A DNA stretch of 64,000 bases from Paenibacillus algicola (GCF_005577435.1 NZ_CP040396.1:3841001-3905000); one strand, 5' to 3'; positions 21,311 through 30,244 are shown, counted from the stretch's first letter. A program made the numbers and translations. The notes: generated by a model not told the origin, from the sequence alone.

Positions 21311-22138
21311 TCACCCTCCTTTTGCTTCAAGTCTATATTCAGGAGTTGCTATCTTAAACTCTTTCGCAGGGAGAGTCGGAATGATTCTTTCATTCATATT
21401 TACAGACCACTTTTTACGCGCGACAAAATGACGGAACAATGCAAGAGATGTTCCAACTTCTAGTCCTAATCGTTCGTCGCAAGCTAAACAAGCTTTCGAT
21501 ATTGCTTCCCCTTCGTCTAAACGGGCAGCGAGCATTTGTTCTAAATTGCGAATAGTAAACACACCTAGATCAGATACATCCTCGTTATGGTACTCCTTAT
21601 GAACCCACTCAATATTTCTAATCAGCACATCAGGTAAATCACAGTCAATAATAATGCCCCAATCTATATGACGCGTTTCCCAATAGACCCGTTCAATTTC
21701 AAACTTAGCTATCGTTCGTTCATCTTCCATTTCACTAAAAGGCTTCACAGTTCTAGCAACATCTTTGTCTCCATAGGTGATTAGGAAATCTGTAGTCATC
21801 ACAATTGGAACGCCAGTCTTAGGATCACGCGGATGATTTACTCCGATTTTTTCTGCAATCATCAACGTTTCCTCTAGTGGCAGTAGAGGAAACTGCTCAC
21901 GGATATCCGAAACCTGATCTGCATAATCAAGAAGATAGCAATAATCACGCTCAGTATCTGAAAGAAGCTCGTGTCTTCGGCCAGTCGTCCAGCCTACGCC
22001 ACGAGTTGCTCTGCCTTCCGATGGAACGTCCTGAATCTTGAGCCAAGGAAGATAGTCTTTACCGGTACCTTGACCTCTGCCTTCCTTAATCATCTTCTCG
22101 ATTTTCGCTTCGGTTAGTTGCCTTTTCCGTTTTGCCAT
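21311..22138 (-). CDS. tnsA: Endonuclease TnsA of element A
   Basis: 275 aa, close to Tn7 TnsA (273). It cuts the 5' ends of the element so that, with TnsB, transposition is cut-and-paste. The FokI-like active site is in place: E63 in SDTERDYCYLL, D117 in VMTTDFLI, K132 in RTVKPFSE; E63 and K132 have the same numbers as in Tn7 and D117 is within three residues. The N-terminus GRGQGTGKDYLPWLK and the C-terminal TnsC-binding domain (CLACDERLGLEVGTSLALFRHF) are typical. It follows a small TnsB-barrel-like gene by about 10 nt. The second tnsA of the window is clearly homologous but diverged, so the two elements are not recent duplicates. Confidence 0.93.
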   Translation of the reverse strand: MAKRKRQLTEAKIEKMIKEGRGQGTGKDYLPWLKIQDVPSEGRATRGVGWTTGRRHELLSDTERDYCYLLDYADQVSDIREQFPLLPLEETLMIAEKIGVNHPRDPKTGVPIVMTTDFLITYGDKDVARTVKPFSEMEDERTIAKFEIERVYWETRHIDWGIIIDCDLPDVLIRNIEWVHKEYHNEDVSDLGVFTIRNLEQMLAARLDEGEAISKACLACDERLGLEVGTSLALFRHFVARKKWSVNMNERIIPTLPAKEFKIATPEYRLEAKGG

Positions 22139-22147
22139 TCATTCACC

Positions 22148-22507
22148 TCAGTTGTTAGTAGGCTCATCCGAATGTCTCTGATCCTCTGGAATGGTTTCTT
22201 TCACAGCCTGCCGCTGTTTCCTTAAAGTCACTAACCTTTGAAACTCCAGATAGTACGCATCGAGTTTCGCTGAATTAACCGGTATGTGATCTATCCTTAT
22301 GCATACGACAGACTTGCCATCATTCAATATGACTTCTATTTGATCTGCTTGTTCCTCATGACTTCTTACGGATACTGGCCAGCCTCCAATGAACTCCGAA
22401 TGCTTAAACCATTGATGTCGAACCGCCCAAGAGCAAGAATAGATTTTCCCATCAAACCAGATCCCGCTTGGAGTGACGATTCCTATGTCCAACTTTTCTT
22501 CTTTCAT
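22148..22507 (-). CDS. Free-standing TnsB C-terminal barrel-like protein
   Basis: 119 aa from ATG 22507 (GGGGTG upstream). The sequence SGIWFDGKIYSCSWAVRHQW, followed by WPVSVRS and a strand pair ending in a basic helix (YYLEFQRLVTLRKQRQ), lines up with the barrel plus linker after the catalytic core of TnsB in this window (GIQFKGMHYSCELAMREQWF, WRVKVCYDP, LLEIERYQGR). No catalytic core is attached. It is the first gene after the XRE regulator and about 10 nt before tnsA, so it belongs to the tns operon. Tn7 itself has no such gene. It may compete with or modulate TnsB at TnsC or DNA; this is inference. It could also be a relic of a lost transposase copy. Confidence 0.55.
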   Translation of the reverse strand: MKEEKLDIGIVTPSGIWFDGKIYSCSWAVRHQWFKHSEFIGGWPVSVRSHEEQADQIEVILNDGKSVVCIRIDHIPVNSAKLDAYYLEFQRLVTLRKQRQAVKETIPEDQRHSDEPTNN

Positions 22508-22561
22508 GGTAACACCCCGCATTTTTCGGTAATGTTATCATGATTACACTTTTCGGATTTT

Positions 22562-22906
22562 TTAATCCGTAAACGGATATTTATTTTTCCTTAGCTTGAT
22601 ATGTATGATTTCAAACAGTTCGTCTTTTTCACGGGTAGGGAGGGATCGAATACTGTCGAGCAGTTCCAATTCCTCATTTGATACATTGGTTTGAACAGAA
22701 GTCGACTCAACGTCATCTACAAGCAGCCAATTCAAGTCGCATTTGAATTTACTTCTGAGTGCAATAATCGTTTCACATGACGGGAGACAAACACCGCGTT
22801 CAATATCACTCAGCGTCCCTTGAGAGACTCCAATCCTAACCGAAAATTCTTTTTGATTTAATTCATTTGATTTTCGGATAAATCTGACTTTCTCACCTAG
22901 ATTCAA
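22562..22906 (-). CDS. XRE-family transcription regulator at the element A right end
   Basis: 114 aa. An N-terminal Cro/C1 helix-turn-helix is plain (KVRFIRKSNELNQKEFSVRI, then GVSQGTLSDIERGVCLP). A short C-terminal helical segment LLDSIRSLPTREKDELFEII, common in such repressors, ends it. The start is TTG 22906 (GGAG about nine bases upstream). It lies between the right end and the tns genes, so it probably represses the tns operon; the operator is not identified. A strong inverted repeat at 22934-22959 lies just upstream. Confidence 0.8.
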   Translation of the reverse strand: MNLGEKVRFIRKSNELNQKEFSVRIGVSQGTLSDIERGVCLPSCETIIALRSKFKCDLNWLLVDDVESTSVQTNVSNEELELLDSIRSLPTREKDELFEIIHIKLRKNKYPFTD

Positions 22907-22923
22907 CTGTATCAGCTCCAGAA

Positions 22924-22960
22924 AACAAAAATCCCCCGTAATTAGTTACAATTACGGGGT
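22924..22960 (-). terminator. Inward-facing terminator inside the element A right end
   Basis: A perfect 10-bp stem (22934-22943 with 22950-22959, arms CCCCGTAATT) and 6-nt loop is followed on the minus strand by GATTTTTGTTTT. It would stop transcripts entering from the glmS side before the XRE and tns genes. It could also be an operator. Confidence 0.65.
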
Positions 22961-23007
22961 TCAAGCTCATGATGTCTGTTATTTGGAGTAAATGCTGTCA
23001 CACCCAG

Positions 23008-23076
23008 CAGTCTAATACTTTATTTTCGCAGTCTAATACTTTATTTTTCAGTCTAACACTTTATTTTCTTCTAACA
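23008..23076 (-). repeat. Right end of element A: three TnsB-type sites and TGT terminus
   Basis: Three near-identical 20-mers abut at 23008, 23029 and 23049. On the minus strand they read GAAAATAAAGTATTAGACTG with small changes, close to the Tn7 TnsB site GACAATAAAGTCTTAAACTG. The outermost is followed by exactly eight bases (TGTTAGAA on the minus strand), the same spacing as TGTGGGCG in Tn7. This sets the element boundary at 23076. Confidence 0.88.
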
Positions 23077-23078
23077 AC

Positions 23079-23216
23079 TGTTGAAGAACATTATAGTAAT
23101 GAAGTGAAAATACCTGATTTATCAAGGTTTTCTTTCTACTTCTTGAAAAAAGAACTTACATTAAAGTTGTGAAGTATTTGTCACCTCTGATTATGTAGTT
23201 ACATTAAAGTTGTGAA
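23079..23216 (+). repeat. Left end of element B: three spaced TnsB-like sites
   Basis: Terminus TGTTGAAG (23079-23086) is followed by sites at 23087 (AACATTATAGTAATGAA), 23157 and 23200 (both TACATTAAAGTTGTGAA). Three separated sites over about 140 bp is the Tn7 left-end layout. The duplication ACAAC (23074-23078) uses the last three bases of element A plus two more. The rest of the gap to 23445 shows no gene. Confidence 0.85.
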
Positions 23217-23445
23217 ATCCTGCTTTCAGGAGCCGTTTTACTTTTGGAATATTAATTGTCTGTTTTAGGATAATGCTCAGTGTCCTGGTAATATTTTTAA
23301 TTTACAATTTAGCCAATTCATTCACTAACCGTTTGTATAATATTGGAATACCTTATTTTCTAAAATATTTCAAAAAATATCCAAATGATCACTAGAACTC
23401 TAATCGACTAATTACCAGGATTCGATTGTTGACAACTTCTCTTAT

Positions 23446-25002
23446 CTATTTAAGCAATTTAGGATACATTCCTTCTAATTGGCGCATGTAGTTATCTAGT
23501 TTATCCAATACATAAGAAGCGATAGCAGATGGCACATTCCTCTTAGTATAATGAAACTCAATACATATTATTTTTTCATCAGTTTCTAATTTTATGTCTG
23601 GTATGATATTAGGTAGCCATGGATGTGTTGTTTCAGCATCGATGGAATACTGCGGAAAAATATCTTTTAAAGCATCTGATATTGTTTTATTAAAAGGCTT
23701 GTCACTCCCATCTCTTTGGGGGTTATACTTTGACGCCAAAGCATTAATTTCGAGATAAGCAATTCTCCCCTTTTCGATCGCCCGCTTAGCAGGTCCACTT
23801 CGAGTGACACCAAATTGAATTGGCTTATTTTCTAAATACCTAACTATTGAAGGATTAGATAAAAAAGATTTTGCAGTGGAAGTTTTAAGCCAATTTTTAT
23901 CTATACCTATATTCAGCCAATTAATTTTTGCGTCAAGATTATATTTTTGCCCATAAGCTGCTAATGTAGAAACCAGAGTATGTGTGGGTAAGTGAAATAG
24001 CTTCGCTTTAAAAGAACCCGATATTGCTATTTGTAATCGAGTTGGGTTCCAGTATGCCGCTCGTTGATTATCATGTATATATTCATCTAGTTTTGCATGA
24101 TATGCATCCCATGAATCATCGTGATTTTTTGACTTCCTTATAAATGGTGTCACTAATTCTTCGGCTTCCGGCATCCCGAAAACAAACCAAATTTCAGTCG
24201 GTTTTGGAATAGAGCTAAGGATACTATTGACTTTACCAGTTCTATCCATCCATACATCTCTTAACTCAAAGATGTAATCTCTTAAAGTAAACACATCACT
24301 TTTGTTGATTAATCTGTTGAGTATATTATCGAAATCAGCATCAGTTAATTGAAAATCTGTGTATGTGTACCCAGTGTTTAAGACCGAAATCGTATTTTTA
24401 AGAATGGTGGGAAAATTCTCTATCTCCGGACCTTTAAAATTAATCACTTCTTTATTTCTGTAAAATAAAGTGCCTGATACTGCGGAAGAGTAACTTATCA
24501 TGTCCTCAACGTCAGTTTGTTCGGTTATAGGCCATATAATCATCACTGGTTTAGTTCTTAGAAGCCCGTTTAAACTTCTAAAGAAAGCTTTTTTATTTTC
24601 AGGTGTTTCGTCTGTCAATGACTCAAGATAATCTACTACAAAAAGTAATACTCCATTTTTTTTCGGAGTTACATCCATATTTCTGCATTTTTCATTTAAG
24701 GCCTTAAGTAAGTTAGTTAGTTTTGACTCAACAAATTGAGACATGTCAATATTAACAATCTCATTTATAGGGATGTGGTTACGCCATTTCAAAGATTGGA
24801 TAAAGGTCGATTTACCAACACCGGGGTCACCTTGTAACAATAACAATTTACCTGTTGTTTTTATGCTTCTTGCTACAAGTGCTATTTCTTTTTCCGCTGA
24901 AACGACGGGGACAAAGAAATCCATCATCTTACTAAGATTACTAGGTCCCAGTTCACCTTTCATATCCTCAAAAGAATCAGATAAAACGAGTTCTTTAATC
25001 AT
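23446..25002 (-). CDS. P-loop ATPase with nuclease-like C-terminal domain, cargo next to the left end
   Basis: 518 aa, family not recognised. Residues about 35-190 form an AAA/STAND-type NTPase: Walker A LQGDPGVGKSTFIQ, Walker B VLLFVVDYLESL, and a sensor-like stretch ending MIIWPITEQTD. A long helical middle follows. Residues about 400-510 resemble a restriction-type fold: a start helix region, PDIKLETDEKIICIEFHYTKR, then a closing helix. The D in PDI and E in IEF sit about 12 residues apart as in PD-(D/E)xK nucleases, but the usual final Lys of ExK is His here. It stands alone, with a 490-bp gap before the next gene. Likely a defence ATPase-nuclease; this is inference. Confidence 0.55.
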   Translation of the reverse strand: MIKELVLSDSFEDMKGELGPSNLSKMMDFFVPVVSAEKEIALVARSIKTTGKLLLLQGDPGVGKSTFIQSLKWRNHIPINEIVNIDMSQFVESKLTNLLKALNEKCRNMDVTPKKNGVLLFVVDYLESLTDETPENKKAFFRSLNGLLRTKPVMIIWPITEQTDVEDMISYSSAVSGTLFYRNKEVINFKGPEIENFPTILKNTISVLNTGYTYTDFQLTDADFDNILNRLINKSDVFTLRDYIFELRDVWMDRTGKVNSILSSIPKPTEIWFVFGMPEAEELVTPFIRKSKNHDDSWDAYHAKLDEYIHDNQRAAYWNPTRLQIAISGSFKAKLFHLPTHTLVSTLAAYGQKYNLDAKINWLNIGIDKNWLKTSTAKSFLSNPSIVRYLENKPIQFGVTRSGPAKRAIEKGRIAYLEINALASKYNPQRDGSDKPFNKTISDALKDIFPQYSIDAETTHPWLPNIIPDIKLETDEKIICIEFHYTKRNVPSAIASYVLDKLDNYMRQLEGMYPKLLK

Positions 25003-25493
25003 ACTTCACCCTCACCCCATGTTGGTTTAACACTCAAATATCACAACCATATTACTATACTCTGGATACCGAATTGAATGAAAACTGCTGAAACAAACCA
25101 AAATTTTTAAGTATTGATATAGTTACTCATTCTCACCCAAAAACAAGTCCCGAACAATCTTCATTTAGGGAGCAGTGAAAGCAGTATTACTTCGTAACTA
25201 TACTGCTACAAGCAAAAACTGATCAATTAGATCAAAATTTAAAGCAGGTATATTCAGGATTACAAAAATCCTTTAGTTCAACTTCTCTATTTTCCTATGT
25301 TGTATCCTGTTCATAGTTTCTTGCAATTGATTTGGAGGATATAAGCTTATTCTTGGGAAAGTTAGCGGAAATAATCCAGCATTTGTAGTATAAATACCCG
25401 CTAGAGCCGCTCTTGTTCTTCACAGGCAAAAAGCGCTCAACATGTTACATCTCTGGCTGCCCTATCCGAATTGCTATATCTGGAAAGATCACT
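25003..25493. other. Gap without a recognisable gene between ATPase and gajB
   Basis: About 490 bp, AT-rich, no frame with a convincing start or ribosome site on either strand. It holds the promoter region of the ATPase gene and the downstream end of the Gabija-like operon. No clear terminator hairpin was recognised. Confidence 0.4.
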
Positions 25494-27290
25494 TTATACA
25501 TTTATTATTGAAAATAATCTATCTAATTTAGAGTGAAGATCACCATCTATTGATGGAACATTTATAATGAGACGTTCTCTTGCCCTACTTAAAGCAACGT
25601 AACTAATTCTGTGTTCTTCATTATTTTTTAAATCAGGTCTTAGAAATATGTTCAACTCAGCAGAAGATTTAAAAACAATAAATACGTTGTCAAATTCATC
25701 GCCTTTTGATTTATGGATAGTCCTGTGCTTGCTGTAATCATCAGTAATATTGACACAGAGAGCTAATTGCTCATAGGTGTAGCTCTCGTAAAATGTTTTA
25801 GCTGCACCTTTTCCTAATCGAGATATTTCTGGTCTTACTTCATCTTTTATAAAGGAAAAGAATTCATACAGAGGTTTATCATTATAATTATCATAAGCTT
25901 TTAAGAGCATAAAAAGTGACTTTAACGCTAGTTTCTTTCTAGCTTCTTTGTCACCAGTATCTTTTACAATACCTTCAAGCTCTTTAATAGCTTTGGCTAT
26001 ATCCCCTTCGCGAGCATATTCAATTCCTCTTAAACAGGCAACAATTACTTTGCTTCTATACTTGTTACTACTCGAAGATTTATCGATTTCTAATAGTTCA
26101 TTAATCAACTTGTCGTTTACTACTTCTTTATATAAATCTTTTCTCATGGCATTTGATGTTAGATTGTCACGTGATAAAGAGTAGATCTCTTCGTTACTAT
26201 TGCAAAGCTCTCTTGCCTTTGAGTATGCAGCCATTCTCTCGCCCAATAAAATGCAAGGTTTATCACCCTCAATATTTCTATACTTCTTCTGCTCTATATC
26301 TTTTCGAATTATATTCAACAGATCAATAATGGAGTTTGTACTTCTGCGATTATCCTTCATAACATATGCCAATAATCCAGGTAACAAAAAGGAGGAAAAT
26401 TGACTGGGATCAGCACCTTGAAAGCTGTAAATAGACTGCGCTTCATCACCAATAATCCCAACAATTGTTTCCTTTGCGCCTAATAGATTTACAATTTTCA
26501 CCTGAATCGGATTGGTATCTTGGAATTCATCAATATACAAATAAGGAAATTTTGCTCTCAAAACCTCTAATATAAAAGAGTGACTTTTTAGGAGCTGATA
26601 GCTAAAAAAAAGTACATCACTATGATCGACAATACCTTTTGACCAGTAAAGTTTTTTATAGGCCAATAACTCAGTGCTGAGAACTTCCAGGCATTTTTTA
26701 TTTAGATATTTTCTAACTTCTTTATCATCGTTTTTTTCAATTCTATAAGCTTGCTTATTATCCCCTACAATTTCAAGATTTTCATGCTTGTCCAAATGAT
26801 AAGTCAAATGTTGTAACCATCTAGTTAAAGGGGTTATATTTTCATCTCTCTTAACCAACTGGTTTACAGTATAAGGGTGTTTTAATTGATTGGCGTTAGT
26901 ATGATTTTCAATCCAATGTATAACTTTTTTAAAATGAACTATTGTATCTTCATGGCCATCCAGTTCTTTTACATTCAAATCACATTCATCTGTAAGTAAA
27001 TAACCATAAGGTTTAACAATATGTTTGTACAGAAAACTGTGCAATGTTGAAACTTCTACCCGGTCAACATTAGTACCTAAGCGATTTAAAATGGTTTCTA
27101 CGGCAACATTAGTATAGGTTATGCAAGCAATCTTTCGAGACTTTCTTAGTCTCTGTGACTGATGCAACACGTTCTTAATATGTTGTACAAGCCAGTGAGT
27201 TTTGCCTGCTCCCGGTCCTGCAGCTACACGAAAATGAATTTCAATAGGTATGAGCGAATCGGAGTTTATTTCTATCATTGAATTATCCAT
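25494..27290 (-). CDS. gajB: UvrD/Rep-like SF1 helicase (GajB-like)
   Basis: 598 aa. SF1A helicase motifs in order: Walker A VAAGPGAGKTHWL (about 22-34), motif Ia CITYTNVAVETI, motif II LYIDEFQDTNP with motif III GIIGDEAQSIYSFQGAD, motif V TIHKSKGDEFDNVFIV and motif VI YVALSRARERL. Its start overlaps the end of the OLD-type nuclease gene by 16 nt, so the two are co-translated. OLD-nuclease plus UvrD-helicase pairs define Gabija and class 2 OLD systems, where the helicase partner works with GajA against phage. GajB is usually about 500 aa; this one is somewhat longer. All motifs appear intact. Confidence 0.75.
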   Translation of the reverse strand: MDNSMIEINSDSLIPIEIHFRVAAGPGAGKTHWLVQHIKNVLHQSQRLRKSRKIACITYTNVAVETILNRLGTNVDRVEVSTLHSFLYKHIVKPYGYLLTDECDLNVKELDGHEDTIVHFKKVIHWIENHTNANQLKHPYTVNQLVKRDENITPLTRWLQHLTYHLDKHENLEIVGDNKQAYRIEKNDDKEVRKYLNKKCLEVLSTELLAYKKLYWSKGIVDHSDVLFFSYQLLKSHSFILEVLRAKFPYLYIDEFQDTNPIQVKIVNLLGAKETIVGIIGDEAQSIYSFQGADPSQFSSFLLPGLLAYVMKDNRRSTNSIIDLLNIIRKDIEQKKYRNIEGDKPCILLGERMAAYSKARELCNSNEEIYSLSRDNLTSNAMRKDLYKEVVNDKLINELLEIDKSSSSNKYRSKVIVACLRGIEYAREGDIAKAIKELEGIVKDTGDKEARKKLALKSLFMLLKAYDNYNDKPLYEFFSFIKDEVRPEISRLGKGAAKTFYESYTYEQLALCVNITDDYSKHRTIHKSKGDEFDNVFIVFKSSAELNIFLRPDLKNNEEHRISYVALSRARERLIINVPSIDGDLHSKLDRLFSIINV

Positions 27291-29326
27291 GAGATAGCTT
27301 CCTTTATATAGTTTGGAACTGTAAATTCTTGATAATCGGCTGTCCCTTTTTTATCTAGGTTATCTGCGAGTACATAAGCTAATTCCAATGCGTTTTCTCC
27401 CTTTCCAACAGAATTAAGATAACGAGATGCAATTAGACCTTTTACCTTTTGATCTTTCTCCCATGAGCAGTTCATGTTGATGCTTTCTTTAATCCTCTTG
27501 TTCTCATCACTTTCTCTCAATATCTGCTCATATTCAGATAACTCTGTATCGCTACTGAACAGCCTCATTAATTCTTTTATCTCATCCTGATTTTTCATGG
27601 AGTTTGTAACCAGTAATTCCAGTGAAGGATTATGTAAAACAAAATCATATTCAAATGTTTTTCCTGCAGTTTCATCCTGAGAGAAAATTGCTATATTAGA
27701 ATATGCGTCACGAGGATATAAGTTAAACGAGGGGTTTCGTTTATACTCATATAGATCTTCCTGCAAGCCATATTCATAAGGATAACATTTACTATAACTT
27801 CCCCCCTTGGTTTTCTTCTTCCTCTCAGGATCTCTATCAGTTATGCAAGCAATTTTCTTATGAATCGCATAAGGGTTACTAAGATTAAATAAATAAAGGA
27901 AGTGTTCAAAATATCTTCCCCCAACATTTATTACAGCAATATGATTTTCCTCAAATGAAACACCAAGATATCTCGCCATAATCGGTAGTAATAGTTGTTC
28001 CGCTATTCCTTCTACTAAAACTACCTTCTGTGCAAATAACATATCTGATTTGGTTGCGTCTAAAAATCGCTGAACGTATTTCTTGCTTTTTTCATTGTCT
28101 TTGAAAACTATCCCAGGATAACCTACGCTTGTTTCCCCTCTTTCATTATGTAAGCAGATCATCTCATCTAAAGAAACAGTTGAAGTTATTTGAGTGGAGT
28201 GGGTTGTAACAAAAATTTGCCTTACCTTTTTGTCTTTTTTGTTTTTGGTCAAGAATTTCAATAATTGATACTGCATAGCCGGGTGTAGATGAGCTTCAGG
28301 TTCTTCAATCGCTAAAATCGGAAAAACTTTTGCATTACTTCCTAAATAACCTCCGTCCGAATTCACCTGCATTTTAGATAGAAGTAATGACATATAGATC
28401 AAATTATTGTAGCCTAATCCATTATGAGTTGCTGGAATTTTGATACCGGATTCATATTCTACAATTAACTTTAAGGCCGAAAACAACTCAACATCGGAAA
28501 TAACTCCTTCAAAATTTGGTTCAGCCTTATTAAATGATGCGCCTGTATCCATTGCATAAGATAATATTTGTTCCTTCCCAAGTTTCATTCTTTCTGAAAG
28601 ATTTAAAAGCAATGCATCCGCCGCGTCAGTAAAACTTTGTTTTTTAAGCTTGATTTCATGGATTTTCTCCTTTGGCGTTCTCGTATGATCTGATTTAATA
28701 TCGTAATCCATGAAGAAATCTAATACATCTCTAAGTAATGTATTTCTACCGGAAAGCATATCTCTTTCAACATCTCGGATAGCATCCAAAAATTGAAAAT
28801 CAAATTTCTTTAATGATTCGCTGTCTGCCACGGTTTGATTGTCAATGTTGCCTCCCCATATCTTATAAATATAAAGTCTCAAAAAATCCTGTTGAATTAT
28901 TCTCCAAGCTTTATCTACATCGACTACACTGGCAAGCGATGCTGCATATTTTTCAACTTCTTTCTCGGGAAGATGGAACTCATATGTTAGTGTTGCTTCA
29001 TACGGCTCCTCTAGTTTGGTTAACCAATTAGCTACTGTCACCAAATCATCAGAGTCTAGGTCCTCGTTGTCACTTTGTTTTATAGTCATTCTTATCCGAA
29101 TTTTTGGAGGAGCAGATTTTAATTCTTCAAGTGAAATACTTTTATTAAAATCGTGTATATCCAATCTTTTTTTTCCATTGGAATCTAGTACTAGAGCTAG
29201 AGCTTTAATGAGATTGGTCTTCCCAGCATTATTTTGACCAATGATCACATTCATTCCATCGCTTAAAATGATTGATTTGTTCCGAAAATTCCGATAATTT
29301 TCTATCTCAATATTTGATATATACAT
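27275..29326 (-). CDS. gajA: OLD-family ATPase/TOPRIM nuclease (GajA-like)
   Basis: 683 aa from ATG 29326, which has GGGAG six bases upstream; the longer frame to 29353 adds nine unsupported codons. The N-terminal ABC-type half has Walker A IGQNNAGKTNLIKAL, and about residues 340-360 carry Walker B FPILAIEEPEAHLHP and FVTTHSTQI. The C-terminal half is a TOPRIM domain: VVLVEGIAEQLLLP (conserved Glu) and IACITDRDPER (DxD-type acidic pair). This is the OLD nuclease order. Paired with the overlapping UvrD-like helicase it fits Gabija, whose GajA is a sequence-specific nicking enzyme released by nucleotide depletion. It is about 100 aa longer than typical GajA, so a class 2 OLD relative is possible. 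Confidence 0.75.
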   Translation of the reverse strand: MYISNIEIENYRNFRNKSIILSDGMNVIIGQNNAGKTNLIKALALVLDSNGKKRLDIHDFNKSISLEELKSAPPKIRIRMTIKQSDNEDLDSDDLVTVANWLTKLEEPYEATLTYEFHLPEKEVEKYAASLASVVDVDKAWRIIQQDFLRLYIYKIWGGNIDNQTVADSESLKKFDFQFLDAIRDVERDMLSGRNTLLRDVLDFFMDYDIKSDHTRTPKEKIHEIKLKKQSFTDAADALLLNLSERMKLGKEQILSYAMDTGASFNKAEPNFEGVISDVELFSALKLIVEYESGIKIPATHNGLGYNNLIYMSLLLSKMQVNSDGGYLGSNAKVFPILAIEEPEAHLHPAMQYQLLKFLTKNKKDKKVRQIFVTTHSTQITSTVSLDEMICLHNERGETSVGYPGIVFKDNEKSKKYVQRFLDATKSDMLFAQKVVLVEGIAEQLLLPIMARYLGVSFEENHIAVINVGGRYFEHFLYLFNLSNPYAIHKKIACITDRDPERKKKTKGGSYSKCYPYEYGLQEDLYEYKRNPSFNLYPRDAYSNIAIFSQDETAGKTFEYDFVLHNPSLELLVTNSMKNQDEIKELMRLFSSDTELSEYEQILRESDENKRIKESINMNCSWEKDQKVKGLIASRYLNSVGKGENALELAYVLADNLDKKGTADYQEFTVPNYIKEAISWIIQ

Positions 29327-29389
29327 AAGTATCTCCCTCAATTTATTCAACATGAAACTATCTCTTGTTCAGGTGATCTTCCAGATGGT

Positions 29390-29920
29390 TCAGGGCGTTT
29401 GGCACCCTTCTTTCCAAGCACCATTCTCAAAAACAATCTGTATGCTTTTAATTAGTACTGTTTCTTGCTCATTATCCTCTACAACGTAATTATCCCCCTG
29501 ATGCATTTTACAATGTGGACAAATGTGCATAACATACTTTGACTCGGTCATCTTACTGTAACGTTCTTCAAGTTGAATTCCGTATTCATTCGCCAAAAAG
29601 ATTAATGAATTGGGTTTACTATAAGCTAGATCGCTAATAATTGGATATCCGTGTCTCAATTCATTCTCGACTTCCGGATTAAACAATAAAAAAATATTCA
29701 TCATTTTCTTACATTTCCAGCATTGATACCCGCTGCGGATATCAACTACCCATTTAAATCGTTCCGGGTATTGATAAGGAATTGATTCTATAAACTCCTC
29801 ATACTCTAGCCTATTTGACATACCAGTCTCTTTCATCCAAGAAAAATAACTGGAATTCAATAAGAACACTTCTTCAATAGTCATTCCTTTGTATTTGCCA
29901 AATGTCATTGTCATTTCCAT
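29390..29920 (-). CDS. Small zinc-ribbon protein upstream of the Gabija-like pair
   Basis: 176 aa. Residues 5-35 (MTFGKYKGMTIEEVFLLNSS, then YFSWMKETG) match the short exonuclease-tail module seen at the C-terminus of some DnaQ-like exonucleases and in stand-alone small proteins. Two cysteine pairs follow, CWKC near 72-75 and CPHC near 133-136, with a CxxC/CxxC spacing that should bind zinc. It ends 64 nt before gajA on the same strand and may share its transcript. No catalytic motif is visible. I infer an accessory DNA-binding protein of the cargo defence unit, or an unrelated passenger. Confidence 0.5.
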   Translation of the reverse strand: MEMTMTFGKYKGMTIEEVFLLNSSYFSWMKETGMSNRLEYEEFIESIPYQYPERFKWVVDIRSGYQCWKCKKMMNIFLLFNPEVENELRHGYPIISDLAYSKPNSLIFLANEYGIQLEERYSKMTESKYVMHICPHCKMHQGDNYVVEDNEQETVLIKSIQIVFENGAWKEGCQTP

Positions 29921-29960
29921 TTGTAATACCTCACTGCTCGTACATGTTAATCAAACCTTT

Positions 29961-30140
29961 TTAAAAGTCTTCGACATTAAAGTGGTTATCCCTGCCAAAA
30001 GATCGACTCTCAGTCATGATTAGACAGTATATTCTTTCTTTCAAAATTGGATATAAGTACATAGACTGCATTGTAATTAATAAAATTTCGTATTTTTCGC
30101 TTCGTATATTCTCCATCGAATTACAGCGATTCTTACACAT
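29961..30140 (-). CDS. Possible 59-aa small protein
   Basis: ATG 30140 has a very purine-rich ribosome site (GGAGGGGGAG about six bases upstream), which is the only reason to list it. The product starts MCKNRCNSMENIRSEKY and matches nothing I know. It may be an eroded fragment. Confidence 0.25.
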   Translation of the reverse strand: MCKNRCNSMENIRSEKYEILLITMQSMYLYPILKERIYCLIMTESRSFGRDNHFNVEDF

Positions 30141-30244
30141 GAAAGCTCCCCCTCCCCTATTGCCGTCCCTCCTTGCAAGTTTTAAAATACTCTTCCATGC
30201 AATTCTTTTGCTTAATCTAGAGTTATGTATACTTTGCACCTAGA

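Larger units (their letters stand above)
1..23076. mobile_element. Tn7-like element A (left end outside window)
   Basis: A tnsABCDE-type transposon whose right end is at 23076 and whose tns genes read inward from it. Cargo from 1 to 13513 comprises the sigma/helicase/pseudo-methyltransferase genes, a type I restriction locus and TIR-type genes. No TnsB-like sites were found in 1-14066, so the left end must lie beyond the window. Reconstruction of the glmS side suggests its duplication was ACAGA (now at 50811-50815), centred about 24 bp past the glmS stop. tnsC and tnsD carry lesions, so it may be fixed in place. Confidence 0.85.

Noticed and set aside
23077..23081. ACTGT read as the target duplication of element A
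   Set aside because: These bases include the first bases of element B; reconstruction of the empty site gives ACAGA instead.
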